In this document: positions 1 to 11,760 of the stretch, piece after piece
Layout of the letters: every line of letters begins with the position of its first letter
How positions within the stretch are numbered: the stretch's first letter is position 1
Source of the DNA: Desmodesmus armatus
Taxonomy: Eukaryota; Chlorophyta; Chlorophyceae; Sphaeropleales; Scenedesmaceae
Length of the DNA stretch: 64,000 bases
Reading direction: 5' to 3'
Assembly (NCBI GenBank): GCA_007449985.2
Contig: VIIQ02000008.1
Span: forward strand, 585,001 to 649,000
The notes under the pieces: model-generated
What the model was told of the DNA's origin: nothing
Database searches by the model: none
The model's input: the letters and a program-made list of their open reading frames with translations, nothing else
Made by a program: the position numbers and the translations under genes

Positions 1-308
1 CAACATGGCACATGGTCAGACTCGCGGCAAACACTGTACCTAGGACTGCACAGTACAAACGTCTTGTGCGGCCAACACCCGGGTCTGTTTCCATTGCCAC
101 TTGGATTGGGACGCTGAGTTGTGCTGGACCTGTGATTTGGGGTTGGGACCCCTTACCAATTGGGGTTGGGACCCCTACATTCTAACTGAGTGCGCCTGAT
201 CGAGTGTACGTGCCTGATTTGATTGCTATCTCTGCCACAGGCATGGGTTGGTAATCACCGCCTGGGCCTGAGTCAGGGTCGCAGATTCTGCTTCAACAGC
301 ACATGTTT

Positions 309-524
309 GTGGCGTGCACAACAGCCGCTGTCATGCCTACCGCAGTGTGGTTGAGTTGCTATGGCCTGAAGAAGAACGAAGAGTTCGAAACGCGTCGCCT
401 TTTTACATGTAACCAGTCATTTACAACACTCAAGACAGCTGTCTGCTGAAGTCAACAGTAGCCAGTTCACAAACTCTCCAGCCATACCAGTGGCGTGCGC
501 AACAGCCGCTGTCATGCCTACCGC
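309..524. repeat. Pair of 35-bp direct repeats
   Basis: Positions 309-343 and 490-524 share the segment containing CAACAGCCGCTGTCATGCC, with one difference (gtgcAcaa versus gtgcGcaa). The copies lie 181 bp apart, start to start. No function is apparent. Confidence 0.8.
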
Positions 525-971
525 GTGAGCAGAGCACACAGCAGTACTGGGCTGCGCCTGCCAGATCCGTTTGTGCAGATGTGCGAGGTTGATGTGTACA
601 GATGCCCGTGTCTGCAACAGCAGTGGGAATGCACTGCTGGTGCCTTGGTGCTAGTGTCACACTATTAGTAATTCAACAACCACCAGGCAGATTCCACCGA
701 CAGCTCTCAGACATGCATGTGACCTGCTGCAGCTTGCGCGCGCGCCACTGAGCTGGGGCCATCTGTGCAGAGCCTTCATCAACACATAGGTTAGTTGGAA
801 GGGGACACCACTGCCCCTGTATCACACCGCCTCTATGCTGTCACTGACAGGCAGTGCCTGTTGACTGGAGGGCTGGTTTTCATCCTTACAAAGGCGTCAG
901 GACTCTCTGGTTTGCGCCACAGTGTTTGTTCTTTCTGGTTTGTTCTGCCATCTCCGTGAAATCAGTGAATG

Positions 972-1547
972 GCTGGCATGAGCTCTTGAGCTTCATAGCT
1001 ACATGTGTGACTTTGATTCGATGTGATTTGACTGGATACCACACACTTTGGGTGGCAACACTCTGACACCTCACATACATGATCAAGGTACCTCCTTGCT
1101 TGCACTGTTACTATAACAATCCGCACGAACACGCGCGACCGCATGCGCTTTGCAAGGCCCCACACTTCCTTGCAATCCCCGTCTCAGTCACATAGTGTGC
1201 AGTGCTTCAAGGATGGGAGCAACACTCTTTACCTTGCCCTCCAACTGCAACCCCTCCTACCGATGCCTGCCCTGCTGTTGCTCTCCACCCTGCCAGCTGC
1301 AGCCGCCGCAGCCACAGCCATAGCAACCAACCCTGCTGCTGCACGCATGCAGGGTCGACAAACAGTCTCACCCCCCCCCCCCCAGAATGATCTGTTCACT
1401 GGCTAGCTTTGCTGACTCAGTGAGCTTGCAAACACGCACTTCACTCGTGTTCATACTTGAAAGCAACACCCTTATGAACTCTTTTTGTTTTTGTCGAAGT
1501 GCATCGCTGGCATGAGCTCGTGAGTTTCATAGCAACAGATGTAACTG
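972..1547. repeat. Diverged ~41-bp direct repeat
   Basis: Positions 972-1012 and 1506-1547 share a diverged segment beginning gctggcatgagctc and running through ttcatag and a variable tail to gt.act. Copies like this in non-coding DNA suggest old local duplication. Confidence 0.65.
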
Positions 1548-2700
1548 TTATTTGACTTGAAGACAGACATCTATACACCAAAGAGCTGCCAGTAAGTCAT
1601 TGGATGGTGTTCAATTGGTGTTGAGCTCTGTTGAAAGTAACTGACTGGGCTGTGTTGTAGTAAGATCGCAGAGGCTGAAGCTGCCGTGTCTCTGTTGACA
1701 GTAACTGACTGAGCTGCCAGCCAGAGCTGCTTTGAGCTACCAGCTGTATACAGCTACTACGTAGTCAGGTGAAGTTTACTGCTGAAATGATGTCACCATG
1801 AATGTGCCTGGCTGTAGCAGCATTGACAAAGACCTCTAACTCGTTCACAAGTACGATCCTACATATCATTTCCCCAAATAAACTTCTAAGGGCATCGGCT
1901 GTCGGCTGGTTGGGGCTTGAAGGGGGGCACTCTTGCTGGCAGAAGCACTCCGCACACAGCCCCAACAGGCCAGCCTCTCTGAAGCCTTCACCCTTTACAC
2001 ATCTCTTGCAGATACACTCCAAGGACGGACGCGGGGGTGGGGCGGTACACTTGTGTTCAAAACATGCAAATAACCCCTTCCAGCTATACTCCTTCTGACC
2101 AGCATGCCTACGACCACTGTCTACCCCGCACCCTGCCAGCTGCTGCCATAGCACCACCAAGCTTGTTTCATAGCCACAAGAGCAAAATCAGTAATTGATT
2201 GAAGCCTGCTGCTCCCGCATGCCAGGTCAACCAACAGTGCCACTAGTTCATGGGAACAAAACAACGCCCTCCAGAAAGAAAGAAAGAACAAGACAGCCCC
2301 CTCCAAATGGCCCTACAGCTGTTTCCTCCCTGTTGCCGGCGGGCCGACCCCGCTGTCTGCCCCGCACCCTGCCAGCACCAGCTGCAGCCGCAGCAACCAA
2401 ACCTGCTGCAGCACGCATGCGGGCCGGCCCAACGGTCCTAGCCACGGGGAAGAGGTGCTGAGCGCACAGGCCAGCTTCACCCAGGCTGCACACCTCACAC
2501 TATAACAGCACCCAGGCTGAATAACAGACACTGTTGTTCCAGGCGAAGAAGGGGGAGTTGTCACATAGCCCTCCAGCTGTACTCCCTCCTACCAGCATGC
2601 CTCCCCCGCTGTCTGCCCCGCACCCTGCCAGCTGCAGCTGCTGCAGCCACAGCCACCAACCCTGCTGCTGCACGCATGCGGGGGCCCCCTACTGCCCTCG
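1230..2700. repeat. Four copies of a ~100-bp GCAGC-rich module
   Basis: Related blocks lie at about 1240-1355, 2100-2160 (partial), 2320-2440 and 2585-2695. The fullest copies carry a ctg-ctg-ccc/cac start, then caccctgccagc, a run of gcagc words, ccaaccctgctgctgc and finally acgcatgcggg. The copies differ by many substitutions and small indels. One of them forms the 3' part of the doubtful ORF on the minus strand at 2561-3646. Confidence 0.65.
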
Positions 2701-2759
2701 CCACTGCTGGCACCCGGGAGTGACAGTGACCACGCAGCACACTGCACAGCTCCCCACCA

Positions 2760-2795
<36 letters not shown>

Positions 2796-2905
2796 GATGC
2801 CACAGGCTGAGGCAACGGGCCCCGTAGGGCCCTGTGGGGGGTGCTGACTGACGACACCCCCTGGGCTCTGAGAGCACCTGGTGTATGTAGTAGGTCTGCA
2901 ATGTA

Positions 2906-2951
<46 letters not shown>

Positions 2952-3646
2952 CGGCCGCCCCGCCAAGGCAAAGCAGCCTGCGGGTGACCACCCAGTAGCA
3001 GGTGCTGCTGCTGCTGCTGCAGCTGCAGCTGAGCACCTGGAGGCTGCATTGGCAGGGCTGGCAGAGGCCTGCTGTCCCTGCTGCTGCTGCTGCAGGCCCT
3101 ACGCTGGTGCGGGTGTGCACCCCCTCCACCCCCTCGCCCACCCCCTGCACCCCTAGGGGGCCAGTAGGGCAACTGCCTGGCAGACGTGCCGCCCCCGCCA
3201 CCACTGCTGCTGCTGCCTACGTGCCCCTGCTGAACCTGCTGCTGCTGCACCTGCCCCTGCTGCACCTGCTCCTGCTGCTGCTGGGCCTGCTGCTGCAGTG
3301 GCACCTGCTGTCTCTGCCGCCTATGTGCCTGTGCCTGTGCTAGAAATTGCTGCCCCCAACTCATCTGCTGCTGCTGCTGCTGCTGGTGGTTGCCGCGCTG
3401 TGCCTGCTGCTGCCTGAGCTGCTCCTGCCTCCTGATCTCACCAGCCCACTGAGGACCCAGGCTCACTGCTGCTACTGCTACGGTGGCCTGGCCCCTACCA
3501 ACGCCTCCTGCTGCTGCTGCTGCTGAGGGTGGTGGCGGCTCAGGGGGACCCCCTGCACCAAGCAACATACAGTGAGGATCAACTGTGCCCTTGCATGCAT
3601 GACCTGCATCATCTATATCCTCTATATCAGCACAAAGCACACACAC
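2561..3646 (-). CDS. Hypothetical Gln/Ser/Gly-rich ORF (doubtful)
   Basis: This is an open minus-strand frame of 361 codons. It contains Gln-rich stretches (residues ~75-145), Gly-rich and Ser-rich blocks (a Ser run from the CTG/CAG tract near 2906-2950) and an Ala run. No domain is recognised. Long frames arise easily where trinucleotide repeats suppress stops, and the last part is one copy of a non-coding-looking repeat module, so the whole frame may be spurious. It could instead be one exon of a low-complexity protein. No flanking exons with matching phases were found. Confidence 0.22.
2761..2950. repeat. Two (CTG)n microsatellites
   Basis: CTG runs of about 11 and 15 units at 2761-2793 and 2906-2950, separated by unique sequence. 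Shorter CTG runs continue to about 3390. Confidence 0.95.
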
Positions 3647-4428
3647 CTGAGCCTAGCAGGCCAACAAGGAACACTGCACACACCGACACCCATGCACTCC
3701 TCAGTAGTTTTGCCTGGTTTGACTATCCAGATAGGACAAATCCTAGTGAGCATCAAGATGCATGAGTACTCATACACTACTTACACACGCACACAGCACC
3801 TCAGCACCCCTCCTACATACTTTGTACTCAACATACCTGTGAGTTCAGTCCAGCCGAGTTGTTCCAGTGTGTGTGTCACCTCGTCCTCCCTTGGTCCCAC
3901 AGCACAGCTAGGTAGTGGGAGGCAGACTCAAGGAAGCTCTCACCACTGCACAGGACCGACAGCACACTGCACAAGAACAACAGGACAAGGGCTTGTGAGG
4001 TTTGAATTCAGGGCAGTGCAGTACAGTCCCATTTGCAGTACAGTATAGTACAGTATGGTACGATACACTACGATACTGTACAGGTGCCTGAGGGGAAACC
4101 TTTCCAAGCCCCATGAGAGCCAGAAGCTTGGGTGCTTGCATCTATGCGCCATAGACTGAGCCTCTCAGGTCAACTTGAAGAGTTTGAACAACAGCGAGGA
4201 AGGCTGCAGCCTGCAACCTGTGTCTTGGTGCAGCAGGTTGCATGCTGCCGCTGCTGCACCCTGTCACCCTGCCAGCTGCTGTGAAAGCGTACCCCAGGCT
4301 GTAGTGTCAACTGCTTTCCCATTGTCCACACAACTCATACCCCCCCCCCCCCCAAACACACACCCCATCCCCAGTGTCTCCCCCCCCCCCCGCCGTGGAG
4401 TGTGTGTGTCACACATCACTCTTCTCAC
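3647..4428. other. Intergenic stretch, probable RNase H1 3' flank
   Basis: No gene is seen. It holds poly-C runs at about 4341-4354 and 4381-4391 and an AT-containing patch at about 4016-4082 built from repeated gtacagta/gatac words. The stretch next to 4429 would contain the RNase H1 3' UTR. Confidence 0.5.
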
Positions 4429-7400
4429 TCACTCAGGTAGGGGTTGCCCCGTGCTGTCCAGCAGCTGGCAGTTGACCATGAGGTCCAGCGCTGCTGCCCT
4501 CCTGCTGCCCGGCCGCCCCTCCCCCAGCCGCTCAACCACCTCGTAACTGTCCATGGCGACGTTGGACAGGGAGTCGGCCAGAGAGTTATCATCCCTGAAG
4601 GAACGGGGGGGGGGGGGGTACGTGTGTGTGTGTGTGTGTGGGGGGGGGGGGGGGAGGAGGGAAAAAGCAAGGGGAACGAGGGCGGGTCACGGTGGCAGCG
4701 CACAGGAGTGTGCCAGTAGGGTGCTGCACCATGCCTACGTCTACAAAAAAGGCAGCACCAGATTTCCTTTTGAGGAAAGGGAGGGCGGCAGGGAGGGGAG
4801 GGGGAGGTAGCACAGAAAAACAAGGGCAGGTCAGGGCAGAAGCGCAACAACAGCATAGGGTCCAGCGATGCTCAAGCACTCCGCCACCACCACCACCACC
4901 TGGATATTGTTGATTGCTATGTTTGAGAGTCTGCCACAAAGTTTTCCTCTCTGCAGGAGGGGCCGAGACAACATGATTATGGGCAAAACAGGGGGGTTGC
5001 ATGCTGCTGCTGGTGCTGGTGGAGAAACCATGTTACCTGGGTGTATGTGTGGTGCAGCAAGGGTGGGGGGACAGGGGTTGAGGGCCATGGCGTGACATAG
5101 CAGTACTCAGAACAACAGGTTGGAGGGTGGGGGGGGGGGGGGAGACGGCAGGCAGGCGCACACGTTGTCTCTGCAGGTCTTGTTGCACACACAAGGCTGC
5201 TTACTTGCTTCACCTGCCGTCGTTGCACTCACCGGTTTGCTATCCTAGTCCGATTATGTTGGTGTGCCTCATAGACTGGTTGCATGTGACTTGTATGTCC
5301 ATAGTATGCTAGCTACTCAAGATAATCCCTGTGCTAACACATGCACACAGTGTGCCTCCCCATGATGCTACAGGCTAAGTACACGGCGGGGCCAGGTGGG
5401 TGGCTGACACACTTCCACCACTGTGTCAGCCACTCACCCAATCTAGGAAGTACCTGGTTTGTAGCATCCCCATGGAGGCACAGAGCGTAGGTAGCACCAG
5501 AGCAAAATGCCTTGCAATACATTAATTTATTTTGATTGTTTCAATTTGTGATGCACCCCAGCATCACGTTGTGCCACCCTTCCAAGGGGTGAGGGTGAGG
5601 GGTTGACTGACCCCCACCCAAACCTGACCCCCACCCCAACGGCGCACAGCTCTACATGTGTTGTAATGCACAGCTGGCAAAAGTTGTTCCCAAAGCATGA
5701 CGCCCCCCTGGCCTCCAAACCCATAGATGCATTTTACCACAAAGCTGGATGAGGTGTCTCGCTCCAGCCTCCCATCACATGGCTCATGCATTGCAAGCCA
5801 TCCTCACACCACGTTTACCTGTGAGGGGTTTTCAACTCGAAGCTGGTGCCCCTGTCAGCCCCCCCCCCTATTCCCACCCCTCCACCACACACCACATCAG
5901 ACCTGCCCCCCCCCCCCCACTCCCTGTGTCTACACACTGCAACCTGTTGCAGCCCACAGTTTGTCGCCCTGTCAGCCAACATTCCTCCCCCACAACACCA
6001 CCGCTCCACCACATACCCCCCCCCCCCACCACACCTGTAAACGTGTTGTATCTCAAAGCTGGTGAACCTGTCAGCCAGAGCCTTGGCCTCACGGTACAGT
6101 GGCTTCATCTTGTCTGATGTAACCCTGGTGACACCAACAGCAGCAGCGGCACCAGCACCAGCAGCAGCAGCAGCAGCAGTGGCAAGGGTGGGCTATGCTT
6201 GTGTTGGGGTGCGCATCAACATGGACATACACTGATTGCTGACTGGACATGCACACTGACGCGATGTGCTGTGGTGTTGTAATTATGCTGCAGATCTGAT
6301 GCTGCACTGCAGCTAATTCAAATTGCCCAGTGCCTGGATTTGTGCCTGCCTCTGCTTGATGCCGAGACACATACCACTGCCTCCAGCGGCCTGCTCCAAG
6401 CAGCGCAATCGTTCACTCTCTCATCCTGTCTCCCTGCCCCCCACCCCCTCTTCGCACACACTCCTTCTGCCCCCCCCCCCCCACACACACACACCCTGTG
6501 TCAACACACACTCCCTGTGTCTACAGACAAACTCCTTATCTGAATGTCCTAGTAGCACTGTTCTAGCTTGGTTCTCTCTCAGCACCCTCTGTGCTCAGAC
6601 ACCCCCCAGCCTCACCTGTACTCCCCCTTCATCTGTTTGACTGCCAGCTGGCTGTCCCCCTTCACCACAACATGCTTGGCCCTCAACACATCAGCAGCAA
6701 ACTGCACAGGGTCAGCACCGCAGCATCGCAGCATGGCACACATTAACTCAATGTCAACAAGGCATATCAACTTTTTCATGTGCATCCGCTGCAGTCTGTC
6801 TGATTGTCTCCACAGTCTCACCAAGTGGGAAATGTATCCCTTCCCCCCCTGCCCCCTTCCCCCCGCTCCCCCCCCCCCCCCCACATCGCAATCCCCCAGC
6901 TGCCAGCCACCCTGAACGTCCCCAGCAATGTACAGACGTCCAGCATCTCAACACTCACTCACGAACAGTCCCTCAGGGGTTGTACTCCCCCCCCCCCTCC
7001 CCCCCCCCCCCCCCCCCCCCCGCGCTAGCCCCCCCCCCCCCCTTTCCTTCAATACAACCACCCAGTGGCATGCGTGACTGCCGTTCATTGATGATACCAG
7101 AGTACCAAGCCACTGCGTCCCCACAAATTTAGCCTTCTCTCCCCCACCCTCCTCCGTTTGTGTTCTTTCCATGCAACCGTTCACCCGCATTCCCCGCTGC
7201 ACACAGAAGCGCCCCCCCCCCCCCCCAACACACACACACACACACACACACACCTCCGCGCGCACTGACTGGCCCCATCTCTGCCTTCTCCACCCCCTCT
7301 CCCACTACACCAACTCCCTCTCCAGCCCTCTTGGCCTCACTAGCACAGCCACTCACCCGCATCCCCTCAATCATCCCTGATACTCTGCCTGGTTGTTGGT

Positions 7401-8356
7401 AGATCCACGCATCAGCGGCCGACACCCAACACGCAGCTGCACACCAACAGCAGCAGCAGCAGCAGCAGCGATAGCAGCTCATTCACAGCAGCAACCAACA
7501 CTCTCTTGCTTGCATACCAGCAGAGAGAGGCCGGCCTTACCCTGTGCCTCCCTGCCTGCCACCTTCCTGTCATGCTGCCAACATGCTAGGGGCTGCAAGC
7601 AGGGCAAACTGCTTGACTGCAACATTCAACCTCAACTTGAAATTGAACAAAAACCTACTGCATGAACACACATTTGCAGCACTAGTCTGAATGACGTAGA
7701 AATCACTGTGAGCACCGGCATGCCTGGCAGCGGTCACACCCTGGCGCTGCTTCGCGCTGTGCTGTGGTGTGCTGTGTTATTAGAAGATATGTTGTGTGAG
7801 GGCACTGTGCTTTGGGGTCTGACATTGCAGGCGTGCATACCAGCTGGCCCCTGCTCACCCTGTCTCCTGTGTGTCTGTCCTGTATGGCGTAGCCATACCC
7901 TGCAACGCCAGGGTTGCCTCGCGAGCCACCATCAAAGAAGATTGTCACCTGAAGCTCACCCTGCTGCTGCTGCTGCTGCTGCTGTGGCACACCAGCAACA
8001 CCATGCCCTGCTGCTGCTGCTGCTGCTGGAGGTAGCTGTGAAGTTTCGCTGAAGGCAGGAGGGGGTGGTCTGCTGTCCATGTCACTGAAGGGCCGCTTGC
8101 TGCCCGACAGGCCAGATGAGGGGCCAGCAGTTGCCACCATGCCTCCTGCTGCTGCACCGTAGGGTCGCTGCTGCTGTTGAGGCGCAGCTGGTTGTTGTGT
8201 GCCAGCCCGTATGTAGGCTTCTGCTTCCTCCCTGGTGGGGAAAGACTTGAACTGTGCACCTGAGTAACCGTTGACATTGGCCTGGCAGCTGGGCCAGTCT
8301 GTGAAAATGCCGACAGACCGGCCCTTGCGGACAGCGTAAAAATTGTTCTTGCCCAT
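4429..8356 (-). CDS. Ribonuclease H1 with N-terminal hybrid-binding domain (apparent frameshift)
   Basis: RNase H1 cleaves the RNA strand of RNA-DNA hybrids. Proposed exons, 5' to 3': 7859-8356, 7357-7436, 6616-6701, 6035-6124, 4594-4429, giving ~306 aa. Residues 1-49 form the caulimovirus-type hybrid-binding domain (starts MGKNNFYAVRKGR). A Gln/Ala/Pro-rich linker follows, then the RNase H fold with DGGSRGNPG (Asp142), TNNQAEY (Glu184), VKGDSQ (Asp209) and HVYRDDNSLAD (Asp259), so the DEDD catalytic set is complete. All junction phases agree. Exon 2 is 80 bp and changes frame between AEYQ and the family-matching GMIEGMR, so one base is missing near 7375-7377 (ccc on the plus strand). The end of exon 1 is uncertain: GTGAGC at 7858 is preferred over GTATGC at 7840. 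It diverges from AtpC. The product could go to nucleus or organelle; the start shows no clear transit peptide. Confidence 0.9.
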
Positions 8357-8671
8357 GGTGTTGCTGAAATACTACCAAGACCTCGTTACAAGCAGTGCAT
8401 ACCAGCCAACAAAACTGTGCTGTGCGGTGACCCCCAGGATCTGTGAGGGGGTGGGGCAACTAACAAATCATGGGCGAAGACAACCTGCCTGGTTGCCACA
8501 ATCCTTGAGAAGCTCTTGGAGCACACTCCTGCAACATCAGTTGCACCCTTAGAAAGCAAAACGTTTAGCCAAAACCTGAAAACAGGGTCTGGGTTTTCCA
8601 CGCCTCTCTTTGGCCCTTTCTTTGCCTGGAACGTGCTGTCTCTCTTCACCTTCATTTTCAGCGTCGTCACA
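8357..8671. promoter_or_regulatory. Divergent promoter region, RNase H1 / AtpC
   Basis: The two start codons face away from each other with 315 bp between them. This must hold both 5' UTRs and both core promoters. No TATA box or known motif stands out. Confidence 0.5.
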
Positions 8672-11004
8672 ATGGCACAGATGCTGGCAAACAAGCAGGC
8701 GGTCTCTGGTGCCTTCGGGCAGGGCCGCTTCCCCTCCAGGGCGGCTGTGCCTAAGCGCGGTGCTCTGCAGGTGTGCATTTGCTATAATGTTGCAGCCTAG
8801 GATCCGCAGGACGCAGACTTCAGAGTCTTGGGGTGGCTGGAGTAGACTCGCAAATTCTGCAGGGGCCAATTGCGATCAGAGCCCGTCAAAATGCACTCCA
8901 GGACAGCATTAAGAAGGCGTTTGAATCCCAGCAGAGAGTCTGGTGCGCTACATTGCAGGAGCAGCACGATCGCTGACCAGCGATTGTGCGCGTGCGGTGC
9001 TTGCAGGTGACAGCTGGCCTGAAGGAGGTCCGCGAGCGCATTGCCTCCGTGAAGGTAAGCCTCAATTCTGCTTGCCTCTTCCGCTCTCCGTGTCTGTTGC
9101 CACCTGTCTCCCCTGGAACAGCAGCAGCAGCAGCATCTGCACCAGCTCAAGCTTTGTGTGCCCTGTTCTTGTTGGTGTTGTCTCAAATAACAGAACACCA
9201 TGAAGATCACAGAGGCCATGAAGCTGGTGGCAGCTGCCAAGGTCCGTCGTGCACAGGAGGCAGTCGTCAACGGCCGCCCCTTCACGGAGAACCTCATCAA
9301 GGTGCGGGGATGGGCATACAGCAGCAGCAGCAGCAGCAGGACAAACCGGTTTTGGTGCCAGGCAGCCTTGGGAGATAAGGGTGCGGTGTGGATGCAGGAG
9401 ACCGGGGTGCAGCCTTCACAGCTTTGAACTCAGATAAGCACCTGGTACGTGAGCAGCAGCAGCAGCAATGTCAGATGTAGGTGCAAGGAGCAGTAGCAGT
9501 AGCTGCAGGAGCAGGAGCAGTGGCATCGTCACAACAAGACATGCTGAGGGGGTAGGAAGCCATTGTGTTGTCGTTGTGTGGCCACGGGGTTTTGCTGTTG
9601 AGCATCAATGGGGGCAGCAGATGTGGGGAGTCCCAAGGGTCGTGATTGCAGGGCCGCAGGGCTCCTGTGCAGCAGCAACAGCAACATTGGCAGGCTGTGT
9701 TCCCAGTGGCTTGGTGAGGCTGGCATGCAGTGGCCGACTGGTGAGGACCACAGGTCGAGCAGTGCAGGCCATGGCAGTCTGCACTAGAACAGCTGGACTG
9801 CAGCAGCATCCAGCACACCTTCTGCTGACAGGGGCGTGACATGCAGCTGGCTATCACTGTTTGCATAGTGTTGGTATTCAACATCAGCACCAATGTATTG
9901 GGATTTTGCATCCAGATACGCACAGCATTGAGCCAGTGGCAGCCACAGGGGATCGCAACAGTCCACATACAAGGTCTCAAGCAGCGCCGGCAGCAGCAGC
10001 AGCAACAGCGGGTGTGGGTAGATAAGGGGGCACAGAAGGATGGCATGCAGTGTTTCCCAGTCGCGCTGCTGGGGGTGGAAGTGCTGTTGCAAGATGGGAA
10101 ATGCTGCTTGCTAGCCAAGACTGTTGGGAGCCCCTGGCTGTCGATCTGGCACAAGCTGCTGCTGGGTTTCCCCCCTCCACACTACCTCCCCTCTACCCAC
10201 CCTTCGCATCATTCACGTTCTTGTATACCTGATACACGTGGTCAGCAGGTGTCTCTTCCATGCGTGGTTGTGGTCCGTCTCTGCAGGTGCTGTACGGCAT
10301 CAACCAGCGCCTGCGCGTTGAGGATGTTGACAGCCCCCTGTGCGAGGTGCGCCCCGTCAAGTCAGTGCTGCTGGTGGTGCTGACAGGCGACCGTGGCCTG
10401 TGCGGCGGCTACAACAACTTCATTATCAAGAGGGTGAGAGGGAGCACGGAGGGGGGGGGGAGTGGGGGAGGTGTATTGTTGGGGTAATAGGGGGCTGGGG
10501 TGGGGGCCCAGTTGGCTAGCTGGCCAGAGTGGCTGGTTGACGAAGTTGTGAGCGGATGGGGGATGAAGAGCGGAAGGAGAGGAGGTGCTTGGCAGCAGAG
10601 GGCAGAGGGCAGCCCACCACGGTTTGGAGTGGAGTGATGTGAGGGTTGTTACATATGTTGTGACGTGTGTGAAAGGCCAGCAAACAGAGTAGAGAGGCCA
10701 GCGAGCAGAGCAGAGATGGGCAGACTGTTGCAGCTGGACCCTCTCCCAGCGTGGCACAGCCCAGATGACTGTGCGTGGCGTGTGGTTGTACACCAGCTAT
10801 CACTGCCACCAGACAGCCATCCCTGCCACAACAGGCGTGCTGGTGCTGCTGGCGCTTTTGGCAATGCCGAAGCAGTGTGGGAGAACAGCGGAACACAGGC
10901 AACCAGTGCAGGACAGCAGGCCAGCGCAGCACCAGCAGCAGCTCCAGGCTGTGGGGCGAGTTTCCTTGCAGCGCTGGTCCCAGCAAACAGTTGGAATGCA
11001 TTCC

Positions 11005-11038
<34 letters not shown>

Positions 11039-11718
11039 AAGCAGCGGCCTCAGCTGCTAGTGGGGGGGTGACGCTGTGCCTTCTTCCATTATTGCTGGCC
11101 ACAACCGAGTTTGTTTGGTTGTTGCCTACCTATGGTGAGGCCACAACCAAACAAACTTGGTTGTGGCCTCACCAAAGCACTTTTAAGCACCGCAATCATT
11201 TTGCAGGAACATCCTAACACACCAAGCTGACGGCATGTGTTGTCTGCTGTTGCTGTCATCCTATGCTGTATCGTGCTGTGTCGTGCTGTGCGCCAGGCTG
11301 AGTCCCGCTACCGTGAGCTGGCCAGCATGGGCCTCAACGTGAAGCTGGTGCTGGTGGGCAACAAGGGCAAGCAGTACTTTGGACGCAGGCCACAGTACAA
11401 CGTCGTCAGTGAGTCACATGCGAGGGGTGGACACTCACGCACACCCCAGCAGCAGCAGCAGCAGCAGCAGCAGCATGAAAGGTCTCACTACAGCGCAGCA
11501 GCAGCAGCAGGAGCTGGTAGCCAGCAGCAGCAGCAGCAGCATGTTGACAGCGTACAGTGCGGCTCAGGAAGGGCTCTGTGCAGTCATTATGGGTGGGGTT
11601 CTATTGCAGGCAGGTGTCTTCGGGTCGGCCTGTATTGTGCTCACGGAGCCCTCATAATCATTTCTTTCATCCGGCAAGCGCATGCCCACTAAGTTGCACT
11701 CCTGTGTCCTGCCGCATC

Positions 11719-11760
<42 letters not shown>

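Larger units (their letters stand above)
1..2560. other. Repeat-rich stretch without a recognisable gene
   Basis: No reading frame here resembles a known family and none shows a convincing chain of exons with matching splice phases. The stretch carries short direct repeats, a poly-C run near 1373-1383 and copies of a GCAGC-rich module. It may be intergenic, or UTR or intron of a gene lying to the left. Confidence 0.5.
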
